A stretch of 51,787 bases of DNA from JBCBSZ01 sp039185015 (GTDB lineage: Bacteria > Actinomycetota > Acidimicrobiia > Acidimicrobiales > Poriferisodalaceae), in contig JBCDAU010000040.1 in assembly GCA_039185015.1 (NCBI GenBank), forward strand, positions 1 to 51,787, read 5' to 3'. The notes beneath the pieces were generated by a model. It saw nothing but the letters and a program-made list of their open reading frames with translations, did no database searches and was not told the origin of the DNA. A program made the translations under genes and the position numbers. The stretch's first letter is position 1; each line of letters opens with the position of its first letter. This document shows positions 13,764 to 21,806 of this stretch, piece after piece.

Positions 13764-14956
13764 CCGAGGTCGCGCCGCAGATCGAACGCGACATCGAGGT
13801 CGCCCTCGCGGCGATGCTCGACGACGACCACCCGCTCAAGCGCGAGACCGCCGAGTGGGCGACCGCCGAGCTCTCCCAGGGCGATCGGGTCGAGAACGAC
13901 CGCTGCGCCGTGTTCGCCGAGGACGACTGGTTGCGCTGCGCCGAGCGCGGCATCCAGGGCGTGCTCGTCGACCCGAGGTACGGCGGCCAGGGCCGCGACC
14001 TCGCCAGCGCGCTGCTGATCATGGAGGGCCTCGGGGTCGGCTGCCGCGACCAGGGCCTCGCCTTCGCGCTCGCGAGCCAGATCTTCAGCACCCAGATCGC
14101 GCTCGCCCACTTCGGCTCCGAGGAGCAGATCGCCCGCTGGATGCCCGGACTCGTCGACGGCACGGTCAAGGGCGCCTTCGCCATCACCGAGCCCGAGAGC
14201 GGCAGCGACGCGTACTCGATGGCCGCGACCGCCACCCGCCTCGACGACGGTCGCTACCGAATCGACGGTCACAAGGCCTGGATCACCCTCGGCTCCCGGT
14301 GCGACGTGGCGATCGTGTTCGCTTCGACCCGCCCCGACGCCGGCCGCTGGGGCATCAGCGGCTTCGTCGTCCCCGCCGGCACGCCCGGGTTCGAGATCCA
14401 GCCCAACCGGGACAAGATGGGCATGCGGACCACGCCCTTCGGCGACCTGGTGCTGGATGGTGTGGTGCTCGACGAGTCCGCCCGTCTCGGGCCCGAGGGC
14501 GTCGGCGCCAGCGTCTTCTCCACGGCCATGGAGTACGAGCGCTCGTTCGTGTTCGCCACCCAGGTCGGCGCCCTCGAGCGCCAGCTGAACGACACGATCG
14601 CCTATGCGAGGTCCCGCACGCAGGGAGGCCAGGCGATCGGCGGCTATCAGGCGGTCTCGCACCGCATCGCCGAGATGAAGCGCCGCCACGAGACGGCCCG
14701 GCTGTTCCTCTACAAGTCGGTGCTGCTGTCGCTGACCGGTCGCCCGACCACCATGAACGCGGCGCTCACCAAGCTCGCCACGAGCGAGGGGGCGGTCGCG
14801 TCGGCGCTCGACGCCACCCTCGTCCACGGCGCCCGTGGCTACGTCAGCGAGTTCGAGATCGAACGCGACGTCCGCGACGCCGTCGGTGGGCTGATCTACT
14901 CCGGGACCTCCGACATCCAGCGGAACATCGTCGCCCGCCTCCTCGGCATCGGCTGA
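13760..14956 (+). CDS. Acyl-CoA dehydrogenase family flavoenzyme (candidate aminoacyl-carrier oxidase)
   Basis: A 398-residue acyl-CoA dehydrogenase-fold protein with the usual motifs AFAITEPESGSD (139-150), WITLGS and a C-terminal SGTSDIQRN. The usual C-terminal catalytic Glu (YEGTSE) is replaced by Ser381. A Glu in the MEYERSF segment (Glu260) sits where isovaleryl-CoA dehydrogenase, and by reported homology prolyl-carrier dehydrogenases, place their base. This makes alpha,beta-dehydrogenation of a carrier-bound proline, toward pyrrole-2-carboxyl or dehydroprolyl, the leading hypothesis. The start is well supported: GGAGGAG sits just upstream and ATGA overlaps the dioxygenase stop. An ordinary CoA-ester dehydrogenase remains possible. 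Confidence 0.9.
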   Translation: MTEVAPQIERDIEVALAAMLDDDHPLKRETAEWATAELSQGDRVENDRCAVFAEDDWLRCAERGIQGVLVDPRYGGQGRDLASALLIMEGLGVGCRDQGLAFALASQIFSTQIALAHFGSEEQIARWMPGLVDGTVKGAFAITEPESGSDAYSMAATATRLDDGRYRIDGHKAWITLGSRCDVAIVFASTRPDAGRWGISGFVVPAGTPGFEIQPNRDKMGMRTTPFGDLVLDGVVLDESARLGPEGVGASVFSTAMEYERSFVFATQVGALERQLNDTIAYARSRTQGGQAIGGYQAVSHRIAEMKRRHETARLFLYKSVLLSLTGRPTTMNAALTKLATSEGAVASALDATLVHGARGYVSEFEIERDVRDAVGGLIYSGTSDIQRNIVARLLGIG

Positions 14957-14989
14957 GGTGCTGCTGGCGCTTCGGTCGGATCGTCCCGC

Positions 14990-16237
14990 TCAGCCGGCGA
15001 GCATCCGGTCGACGACCGCCTCGGCGGCCCCGGCGTAGCGGTCGAACGAGCTGCGCATCCGCGTGATCGCCACAGCGATCTCCTGATCCGCGTGCGCCGC
15101 CTCGATCAGCTCCACCAGCTCGGCACCGCCGTCGCCGGGTTCGCCCCGGAGCCCCAGTCGGTGGTGCACGACGCGGGCACCGTTGCCGGGCTGGTCGCGC
15201 ATGCCGGGGTAGATCACGAGGGGGGCGTCGGCCGCGATGCTCTCCATCACCGTCGCGATGCCGGAGTGCGTGACCGTCACGTCGGCGCGGGCGAGCACGG
15301 CCCGCTGGGGCACCCACGACAGGGCGACCACGTTGTCGGGGAGGGTCCCCAACGAGTCGGGCTCGATCGAACCGCCGAGCCCGAAGACGAAGGCCCAGTG
15401 CGGCCGCTGGGCCGCGGCGTCGAGCACCCGCCGCACGCGGTTGTCCTGGTAGCCGGCGGCGAGGGTCCCGAACCCGACGTAGACGACGAGGTCGTGGGGA
15501 CGTTCGAGGAGCGTCCCGATCGACGCGGGGATCGAGTCGTCGGTGACCGGGACGAACATCGGCCCGACGTGGTCGAGCCGCTCCTCGGGCTCGAAGTTCA
15601 TCTCCGACGGGGCGAAGACGAGGATCGGGAGTCGACGGTACGCCCACGGGCGGAGCCAGGCCCCCATGTCGACGACGTCCCGCAGGTCGATGCCGTGGCG
15701 TCGGGTGAACGCCCGCAGCACCGTGAGCCGGTCGGCACCTCGCGTCGCGATCGCCGCCCGGGCCCGGAGACGCACCGGCACGGTGCGGCGGTGCGCCCAG
15801 TGGCCGACGTTGATGATCCGAGCACGTGGACCCACCGGCATCGGGTCGTGGCGGTCGAGTGGCGGCGACGTCAGCGACCGCAGCGGCGTGACCCACACCG
15901 ACGTCAACCCGACCGGCACACCGAGGGTCGTCGCGACCGCCACCCACTCGTGCTGCTCGATGTCGACGAGCACGGCGTCGGGTGCGCGGTCGAGGAGCGC
16001 CGTCCGGGCGTCCTCCAGGCCGTTCGCCCCGATCGACGCGTGGACGGCGGACCGTCCGAGCCCACGCGTCGGCGGGCTGACCCGCATGCGGTGCTGTCGA
16101 CCGAGCAGGTCGGGCACGTCGTCGCCCGCCACGAGCACCTCGGTGTCGTGCCCGTGGACGGCCAGCCGGCGGGCCAGCTCGGCGTTGGCCAACCGGATGC
16201 TGCCGATCGAGCTGGTGATGACGAGGATCCTCGCCAT
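14990..16237 (-). CDS. GT1-type glycosyltransferase (UGT/MGT-like)
   Basis: A 415-residue GT-B glycosyltransferase. The C-terminal nucleotide-sugar-binding region has the GT1 signature: NVVALSWVPQ, then THSGIATVMESI, then PGMRDQPGNG. This is the pattern of macrolide and UDP-glucuronosyl-type transferases. The N-terminus (ARILVITSSIGS) is the variable acceptor half. ATG at 16237 overlaps the stop of the GNAT gene (TGATG), so the two are coupled. It could glycosylate a lipid, a small molecule or the nearby peptide, or act in the glycan locus. The acceptor cannot be told from sequence. The convergent acyl-CoA dehydrogenase ends 33 bases away. Confidence 0.9.
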   Translation of the reverse strand: MARILVITSSIGSIRLANAELARRLAVHGHDTEVLVAGDDVPDLLGRQHRMRVSPPTRGLGRSAVHASIGANGLEDARTALLDRAPDAVLVDIEQHEWVAVATTLGVPVGLTSVWVTPLRSLTSPPLDRHDPMPVGPRARIINVGHWAHRRTVPVRLRARAAIATRGADRLTVLRAFTRRHGIDLRDVVDMGAWLRPWAYRRLPILVFAPSEMNFEPEERLDHVGPMFVPVTDDSIPASIGTLLERPHDLVVYVGFGTLAAGYQDNRVRRVLDAAAQRPHWAFVFGLGGSIEPDSLGTLPDNVVALSWVPQRAVLARADVTVTHSGIATVMESIAADAPLVIYPGMRDQPGNGARVVHHRLGLRGEPGDGGAELVELIEAAHADQEIAVAITRMRSSFDRYAGAAEAVVDRMLAG

Positions 16238-17148
16238 CAGAAGAGCTCCACGTCCCCCATCGACAGCTGGAGGTCGCGCCAGTCGATCCGGGTCGCGAGC
16301 GGCCGGAGGGTCACGATCGGCCCGAGCTTCGGCGCAGGGAACAGCCCGGGGCGGCGATGGCCGAGCGCGACGTCGGCGCCGGTGCGGGCGAGCAGCCTCG
16401 GGACGGCCACGGCCGCCGGCGAGCCGATCGAGTCCGAGAGCGTGAGCTCGACGGAGGGTCCGCGCCGCCGGAGCCGCCAGATCAGGTCGCCGCCCCGGTG
16501 CTTCGTGCGGCGGTACCCGAGCTCGTCCCAGCCGTAGCGCCAGCGCAGGTGCTCGATGGAGCGGCGGATCCGGAGGAGCCCGTCGTCGGGTTCGGCCACG
16601 TCCGCCTCCACGAACTCGGCCGGGCGGCCGACGTCGGTCTCCAGTGGCCAGCGGTCGGCCCCGACCCGCGCCTCGGGGAGCTGGCGGACCGATCCGATCG
16701 AGGCGCGCGGGAGCAGTCCGACCGGCAGGCGACCGCCGATCTCCCAGCCCATCTTGAGGTAGCCGGGCATGCTCTTGTCGTTCGGCGTGTTGAACACGAA
16801 CCCCACTCCGTCGGCCGTCAGCTCCTCGACGGCCGACATCGTGAGGGTGCGGAAGATGCCGGCACCGCGATGATCGGGGTGTGTGGCGGTGTCGACCGCG
16901 CGCACCGCCCGGACCGACGTGCCCGGTCCCGCCGCGAGCTCCCAGCGTTGGAAGAGGCGGACCCCGACGAGCACGCCCCCGCGCTCGGCGACCCACCCGG
17001 CCGACGGACCGAAGGGGGTGCGGCGGTGCTTCCACTCGAAGAACCCACGAAACCGTGGCGTGAGCTCCCACCCCAACGAGAGATGGAGCAGGTCGAGCAC
17101 CTCATCGAGATCGTCGTCGGTCATGGACCGGACCGACACGTCGCTCAT
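16237..17148 (-). CDS. GNAT family N-acetyltransferase
   Basis: This 303-residue protein has an N-terminal GNAT fold (about 5-145). The acetyl-CoA-binding motif is HPDHRGAGIFRTL, followed by a beta-strand and a FVFNTPNDKSMPGYLKMGW segment typical of the family. The C-terminal half (about 150-303) is not recognised. It has an Arg-rich SIEHLRWRYGWDELGYRR stretch, reminiscent of larger GNAT proteins in polysaccharide loci. A likely role is N-acylation of an amino sugar or another small metabolite. Its start lies inside a 68-base-spaced duplication that also creates a short upstream frame at 17145-17216. Confidence 0.8.
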   Translation of the reverse strand: MSDVSVRSMTDDDLDEVLDLLHLSLGWELTPRFRGFFEWKHRRTPFGPSAGWVAERGGVLVGVRLFQRWELAAGPGTSVRAVRAVDTATHPDHRGAGIFRTLTMSAVEELTADGVGFVFNTPNDKSMPGYLKMGWEIGGRLPVGLLPRASIGSVRQLPEARVGADRWPLETDVGRPAEFVEADVAEPDDGLLRIRRSIEHLRWRYGWDELGYRRTKHRGGDLIWRLRRRGPSVELTLSDSIGSPAAVAVPRLLARTGADVALGHRRPGLFPAPKLGPIVTLRPLATRIDWRDLQLSMGDVELF

Positions 17149-17227
17149 GGCGCCGCCACGGCGTGGGCGATCGGCTGACGGTCGTCGGTCATGGAGCGGC
17201 TGGCGGTCCCGATCATGGCGCCGCCAC
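17113..17227. repeat. 68-base-period partial tandem duplication at a gene junction
   Basis: Two 47-base units start at 17113 and 17181. In each, a 15-base block gtcgtcggtcatgga and a 15-base block tcatggcgccgccac are separated by 17 diverged bases. On the minus strand each unit holds the end of one frame (...VAAP stop) overlapping the start of the next (M...SMTDD). The repeat therefore duplicates a stop/start junction between the glycosyltransferase at 17213 and the GNAT gene at 17148. Confidence 0.85.
17145..17216 (-). CDS. Possible 23-residue coupled small ORF
   Basis: The frame MIGTASRSMTDDRQPIAHAVAAP overlaps the upstream glycosyltransferase stop and the downstream GNAT start by ATGA at both ends. 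Its N-terminus copies the GNAT start (SMTDD) and its C-terminus copies the upstream gene's end (VAAP). It probably arose from the tandem duplication and may only relay ribosomes between the two genes. There is no evidence that the peptide itself has a function. Confidence 0.3.
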   Translation of the reverse strand: MIGTASRSMTDDRQPIAHAVAAP

Positions 17228-18307
17228 CGTCTCGTAGATCTCCTCCCACCGCTCGACGGCTGCCTCGATCGAGAACGCGGGGCCGCGCTCGGCGGCCGCC
17301 CGGGCCAGCCGGGCCCTGAGCTCGTCGTCGGAGAGGACCTCGTCGATGGCGTCGGCGAGCAGGTCCGGTCGTCCCACTGGGGTGATCCTGCCCTCCACGT
17401 CGTCGCGCACGGCCGAGGTGACCCCGCCGGCGTCGGTGCTGACCACCGGGATGCCGACGGCCAGGGCCTCCATGATGGCCACCGGAAGCCCCTCGTGGCG
17501 TGACGACAGCACGAACAGGTCGGCGGCGGAGGTGATCTCGACCGCGTCCGTCCGGAAGCCGAGGAAGCGGAACCCGTCGCCCAGGTCGAGGCGCTGCCGC
17601 TCCGACTCGAGCTCGTCGGCCAGCGGTCCCTGCCCGATCGCGACGAACCGGACGTCGTCGCGCCGGTCGAGGAGCCGGCGCGCCGCCTCGAGGAGGTCGG
17701 GGTAGGCCTTGTTCGATCGCAGGTTCGCGACGGTGACGACGAGGTCGGCCCCGTCGGGCACCCCGAGGTCGGCTCGGACCGCCGCTCGGTCCGGGACCCG
17801 GGCGCGGAGCTCGTCGAGGGGCACGCCGTGGACGATCACCTCGGCACCCTCGGCGGCCGAGCCCATCGTCTCTCGCACCGTGTCGGCCACGGCGACCACG
17901 TGTCGGTCGCGACGCAAGGTCAGTCGGTTCACCCACCGGGTCGGCGCCCGGAAGCTGTCCCAGAGGTTGTGCTGGGTCGAGACCGTGACCGGTCGGCGTC
18001 GCCCGAGCAGGGCGATCCGGGCCACGGCAGCCATCACCGGGGAGTGCAGGTGCACCACGTCGACGTCGGCTCGGCGGACCTCACGGGCGAGGCGGACCAT
18101 CCAGCGCGGGTCACCGCGACGGCCGCCGAGGCAGCGAACGGGCACGTCCTCGGCCTCCAGCTCACCGACGAGGTGGTCCTTCCAGGGGAGGACGTAGACG
18201 ACCTCGATCGCGAAGCGCGCTCGATCGTGGCGCATCGCGGCCGACACCAGGAGACGTTCGGCGCCCCCGGGGCCGAGGCCCTTCACGCACCAGAGCACCC
18301 GTAGCAT
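17213..18307 (-). CDS. GT4 family glycosyltransferase
   Basis: A 364-residue GT-B retaining glycosyltransferase. The N-terminal acceptor half starts with RVLWCVKGLGPGGAERLL, the classic G-G-A-E-R loop. The donor half has the E-X7-E motif HEGLPVAIMEALAVGIP, followed by VVSTDAGG. ATG at 18307 is chosen because it directly precedes the first beta-strand; GTG at 18322 would add five residues. It is the first gene of a leftward trio with the GNAT and GT1 genes and diverges from the Wzz-kinase gene. It presumably adds a sugar from a nucleotide donor during glycan assembly at the inner membrane face. Donor and acceptor are unknown. Confidence 0.92.
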   Translation of the reverse strand: MLRVLWCVKGLGPGGAERLLVSAAMRHDRARFAIEVVYVLPWKDHLVGELEAEDVPVRCLGGRRGDPRWMVRLAREVRRADVDVVHLHSPVMAAVARIALLGRRRPVTVSTQHNLWDSFRAPTRWVNRLTLRRDRHVVAVADTVRETMGSAAEGAEVIVHGVPLDELRARVPDRAAVRADLGVPDGADLVVTVANLRSNKAYPDLLEAARRLLDRRDDVRFVAIGQGPLADELESERQRLDLGDGFRFLGFRTDAVEITSAADLFVLSSRHEGLPVAIMEALAVGIPVVSTDAGGVTSAVRDDVEGRITPVGRPDLLADAIDEVLSDDELRARLARAAAERGPAFSIEAAVERWEEIYETVAAP

Positions 18308-18503
18308 GGTGGGGTCAGCCACGTACGTCCCGACGACGGGGAGTGCGGGGCGGACGCGAGGCGTGCACGGCGACAGTGAAGCACGCCAACCGACCACGGA
18401 CGGTGCTCGGTGACGGCCAGTGGTCGACACCGAGGGTGACAGTCCCAGGTCGAGGGTGGGAAGATGGACGCCATTCGAGACGCGACGCGCCGCCAGGAGC
18501 ACC

Positions 18504-20330
18504 GTGCGAGCCAGTGACTATCTCCAAGCGCTGCGGAGGCGATGGTTCGTCATCCTGCTGGCGGTCGACATCGGCCTCGTCGCGGGCTGGATGCTGACCT
18601 CCGAGGAGGCGCCGGTCGAGACCGACCGCTTCGCCGCCACCGCCACGCTGCTCACCGAACCCGGTGGCATCACCCCGGGCCAGGTGGTGTTGGCGATGAC
18701 CGCCGGCGACGTGCTCTCCGAGGTCTCCGCCCGGTTCGGGACCGAGCCCGACCTCCTGCTCGAGCAGGTCACCTTCACCCCCAACGCCGAGCTCGGGATC
18801 GTCGAGGTGCAGGCGTTCGGCCCCGAACCCCTGCGCGTCGCGTCGATCCCCAACGCCTTCGCGGGCGAGGTCGTCGACCTCCTCCGCGAGCGTGCCCTCG
18901 CAGACCAGCAGGTGCGGCGGGACGAGCTCGTCCGCCGTCAGGAAGACCTCCGTCAGCGCGTCGCCGAGCTCGACGGGCTCGTCGTCGCCGAGGTGCGACG
19001 GGTCGAGGCCCTGCGACTGGCAGGCGACGTCGCGGCCGAGGTCGACCCGATCCTGCTCGCCGAGCGGAATTCGTTCGTGAACCAGTACTCGTTGGCGATC
19101 GAGCAGTTCCAGCAGCTCGCGACCGAGGGCGTCCCCACGGGCGGGGTCAGCATTCTCGAGGACGCCGAGGCCGAGCCGGTCAGTGGACCGGAGTTCCGGC
19201 GTCGCCTCGAGGCCGCGCAGGCCCGTGGTGAGCAGGTGACCGTTCCGGCGCCGCCGTCGCCACCCTCGAAGACCACCAACGCCGCGATCGGCGGCGTCCT
19301 CGGCCTGGTGCTGTCGTGCGCAGCGATCATCGCCCTGCGGCGCATCGATCCGAAGATCCGCAACCGCGACGAGGCGGCCGCCGCGTTCGGTCTGCCGGTC
19401 ATCGGTGAGGTCCCCCGGCTCAACTGGAGCCGTCGTCGCAAGCGCGAGCTCCTGCTGCTGACGAGCCCGCGCAGCCGGTATGCCGAGGCCTACCGCAGCG
19501 TCCGCACGGCGTTGCTCATCAGCGGCCGATCGAGTCGCGCCGACGCCGGTCCCACCAACGGGCACGGCAACGGCAACGGCAATGGGAACGGCAACGGGCA
19601 CGGGAACGGCCACGACCGCGATCCGGTGGAGCGAGTGCTGTCGCTGCCCGCCCGCAGCGGGAGCCGTGGCGGCTCGGTCGTCCTGGTCAGCTCACCGATG
19701 GCGACCGACGGCAAGACCACCACGGCAGCGAGCCTGGCCATCGCCTTCGCCGAGGAGGGCCGCCGTGTCCTGCTCATCGACGCCGACTTCCGGCGCGGCG
19801 AGCTGCGCAAGTCGTTCGACATCGTGCCGGCCGTCGTTCTGGCCGACGTGCCCGTCGACGAGCTCGGCCTCCACTACTCCGGCGTCCTCACGCCGACCAC
19901 GGTCGACGGGCTGTACCTGGCCGTGACCGCGTTCCACGACGATCCCGACGACAACCCGGCCACCCTCATCGCCCTCCAGCGAGCACTGATCGACCGGGCG
20001 AGCCGCGACTTCGACATCGTCGTCGTCGACACCGCCCCGGTGCTCGCCTCGAACGACGCCGCCGACCTGCTCCCGTCGTCCGACCTCGTCGTGCTCGTCG
20101 GTCGCTACGGCCAGACCAAGAAGTCCTCGGCCCGGCAGGCCTCCGAGACCTTCGACCGGCTCGGCGCTCCGCTCGCCGGTGTCGTCTACCTCGGCGACCC
20201 CACGGCGGAGACGGCCTACAGCTACTACGCCGGCACCTCGCGTCGTCCCCGTCGTCGATCCGAGGCCCAGAGCCGGGCGGCTCGCCCCCCGCAGCCGGAC
20301 GCCGTCGAGTCCAGCGACGTCGGTCGATAG
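18504..20330 (+). CDS. Wzz-type chain-length regulator fused to BY-type tyrosine kinase
   Basis: A 608-residue polysaccharide co-polymerase. It has a first membrane helix at about 13-31, an extracytoplasmic Wzz region with coiled-coil segments, a second helix at about 258-279, and a cytoplasmic kinase domain. The Walker A is SSPMATDGKTTTAA (Lys404), with A' LLIDADFRRGEL and Walker B DIVVVDTAPV. The first half of Walker A departs from the usual PGEGK, although Gly403-Lys404-Thr405 is kept. An Asn-Gly-His repeat linker lies at 352-370. The tail has a short Tyr cluster (AYSYY), a candidate autophosphorylation site. GTG 18504 is preferred because AGGAG lies 4 bases upstream. It is directly followed by the Wzy-like gene. 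Confidence 0.9.
   Translation: MRASDYLQALRRRWFVILLAVDIGLVAGWMLTSEEAPVETDRFAATATLLTEPGGITPGQVVLAMTAGDVLSEVSARFGTEPDLLLEQVTFTPNAELGIVEVQAFGPEPLRVASIPNAFAGEVVDLLRERALADQQVRRDELVRRQEDLRQRVAELDGLVVAEVRRVEALRLAGDVAAEVDPILLAERNSFVNQYSLAIEQFQQLATEGVPTGGVSILEDAEAEPVSGPEFRRRLEAAQARGEQVTVPAPPSPPSKTTNAAIGGVLGLVLSCAAIIALRRIDPKIRNRDEAAAAFGLPVIGEVPRLNWSRRRKRELLLLTSPRSRYAEAYRSVRTALLISGRSSRADAGPTNGHGNGNGNGNGNGHGNGHDRDPVERVLSLPARSGSRGGSVVLVSSPMATDGKTTTAASLAIAFAEEGRRVLLIDADFRRGELRKSFDIVPAVVLADVPVDELGLHYSGVLTPTTVDGLYLAVTAFHDDPDDNPATLIALQRALIDRASRDFDIVVVDTAPVLASNDAADLLPSSDLVVLVGRYGQTKKSSARQASETFDRLGAPLAGVVYLGDPTAETAYSYYAGTSRRPRRRSEAQSRAARPPQPDAVESSDVGR
19557..19613 (+). repeat. Asn-Gly(-His) coding microrepeat
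   Basis: Repeating aacggc/aacggg/cacggg units encode a run of alternating Asn-Gly and His-Gly (residues 352-370 of the Wzz-kinase). It is a low-complexity linker just before the kinase domain and may vary in length between strains. Confidence 0.8.
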
Positions 20331-21806
20331 GTGGAACCTCGGGGTCCGCTCCGGGCGGCCACCTACCGGCCGCAGTGGGACTCCTCGCCGGCCGACACCG
20401 GGCGGCCGGACTCGGTCCAGCCCACGCCTCCCGTCGCCGGACCCGTTCCCGAACGCGGTGACGGTCTCGTCCTCGCTGCGGCCGCCGTGCTCATGTTGGC
20501 GGTGCTCGGGTTCATCGCCGGGGGCGTGTTCTGGCGGAGCGACATGCTCGCCGGGCTCGTCGTCACCCCGGTGCTCGTCCTGCTCACGCTGCCGCTGGCC
20601 CGGGCCGCCGGCCAAGCGTGCCCCCGCTTCGACGCCGGCTCGCTCGTCATGCTCGGCCTCGGGGCCAAGCTGCTCGGCGTCCAGGCCCGCTACTACACGA
20701 TCGAGGGCGTCTACAACGGCCTCGGCGACTCGACCAGCTACGACACGTGGGGCCGGGAGCTCGCGCAGCAGTTCATCGAGCTCGACTTCACGGCCGAGCT
20801 CCAGCGGTCCCTGCTCGGCACCGGCTTCCTGCGGTACCTCTCCGGCCTCGTCTACGTCGTCGTCGGGTCGCACCAGTTCGCGGCCTTCTGCGTCTTCGGC
20901 TTCTTCGCCTTCTTCGGCGTGTACCTGATGTTCCGGGCCGTGGTGCTGGCGCTGCCCGAGGCCAACCACCTCCGCTACGGGCTCCTCGTCTTCCTGTGGC
21001 CGTCGCTGCTGTTCTGGCCGGCGAGCGTCGGCAAGGAGAGCTGGATGCTCATGTGCCTGGGCATCGCGGTCTACGGCGCGGCCCGGGTCTTCATGATCCG
21101 CCCCGGCGGGTTCCTGATCCTGGGCCTGGGCCTGGGCGGGATGGTGCTCGTGCGACCGCACGTCGCGATCCTCGTCGGCGCGGCGATCGTGCCGGCCTAC
21201 CTGCTCCGGCGCGGCGGTGGCCTCGGCCCGATCGGACCGGCGGCGAAGTTCATCGGCCTCGGCGTCCTCATGGTCGGCTTCGCGCTCATCGCTGCGCAGG
21301 CCGAGCGGTTCTTCGGGTTCGACGAGCTGTCGGCCGACACGTTCAACGAGACGCTCGAGCAGACCCAGGCGCAGACCACCCAGGGCGGGTCGGCGTACGA
21401 CCCGGTCGTCGTCCGGTCGCCGATCGACTATCCGTGGGCGGTCGTGACGGTCCTGGTGCGTCCGTTCCCGACCGAGGCCGACAACGGCCAGATGCTGTTC
21501 ACGTCGCTCGAGTCGTTCGTGTTGCTCACGCTGCTCGTGCTGTCGATACCGCGGTTGGGTTCGATCCCCCGACTGGCATCGCGGCGGACGTTCATCATCT
21601 TCGCCGTCGTCTACGTCGCGATGTTCTGCTTCGCGTTCGCTGCGATGGGCAACTTCGGCATCCTCGCCCGACAGCGGGTGCAGATGCTGCCGGTCCTCTT
21701 CTCGCTGCTGGTGCTGCCCCTGGCGTCGCGCTCAGACGAGGTCGAGGCGGCCGTCGACGAGCCGGCCGACCCGATCACAGACCTGCAGCGTCGACGACCG
21801 ATGTGA
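20331..21806 (+). CDS. Polytopic membrane protein, candidate Wzy-like polysaccharide polymerase
   Basis: A 491-residue protein with about ten hydrophobic helices after a Pro-rich cytoplasmic N-terminus of about 45 residues. A loop with ARYYTIEGVYNGLGDSTSYD and a late GNFGILARQRVQMLP segment resemble bacterial O-antigen or EPS polymerases and related membrane glycosyltransferases. The GTG start follows the Wzz-kinase TAG with no gap, so the pair is co-transcribed. This matches the usual pairing of polymerase and chain-length regulator. Its 3' end overlaps the convergent ABC exporter by 75 bases. I cannot confirm a catalytic motif, so the polymerase role rests on topology and context. Confidence 0.75.
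   Translation: MEPRGPLRAATYRPQWDSSPADTGRPDSVQPTPPVAGPVPERGDGLVLAAAAVLMLAVLGFIAGGVFWRSDMLAGLVVTPVLVLLTLPLARAAGQACPRFDAGSLVMLGLGAKLLGVQARYYTIEGVYNGLGDSTSYDTWGRELAQQFIELDFTAELQRSLLGTGFLRYLSGLVYVVVGSHQFAAFCVFGFFAFFGVYLMFRAVVLALPEANHLRYGLLVFLWPSLLFWPASVGKESWMLMCLGIAVYGAARVFMIRPGGFLILGLGLGGMVLVRPHVAILVGAAIVPAYLLRRGGGLGPIGPAAKFIGLGVLMVGFALIAAQAERFFGFDELSADTFNETLEQTQAQTTQGGSAYDPVVVRSPIDYPWAVVTVLVRPFPTEADNGQMLFTSLESFVLLTLLVLSIPRLGSIPRLASRRTFIIFAVVYVAMFCFAFAAMGNFGILARQRVQMLPVLFSLLVLPLASRSDEVEAAVDEPADPITDLQRRRPM

Noticed and set aside
1952..14956. Assignment to a known pyrrolamide cluster (congocidine/distamycin type)
   Set aside because: Those use stand-alone NRPS parts and different precursor genes. 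Here there is a conventional dimodular NRPS with thioesterase and no matching accessory enzymes.
14957..14989. Terminator between the acyl-CoA dehydrogenase and the convergent GT1 gene
   Set aside because: No stem of useful length is visible in the 33 bases.
18308..18503. Promoter pair in the 195-base gap between the GT4 and Wzz-kinase genes
   Set aside because: No TANNNT hexamer sits at a convincing distance from either start. The gap holds no gene and no clear hairpin, so I did not annotate a promoter.
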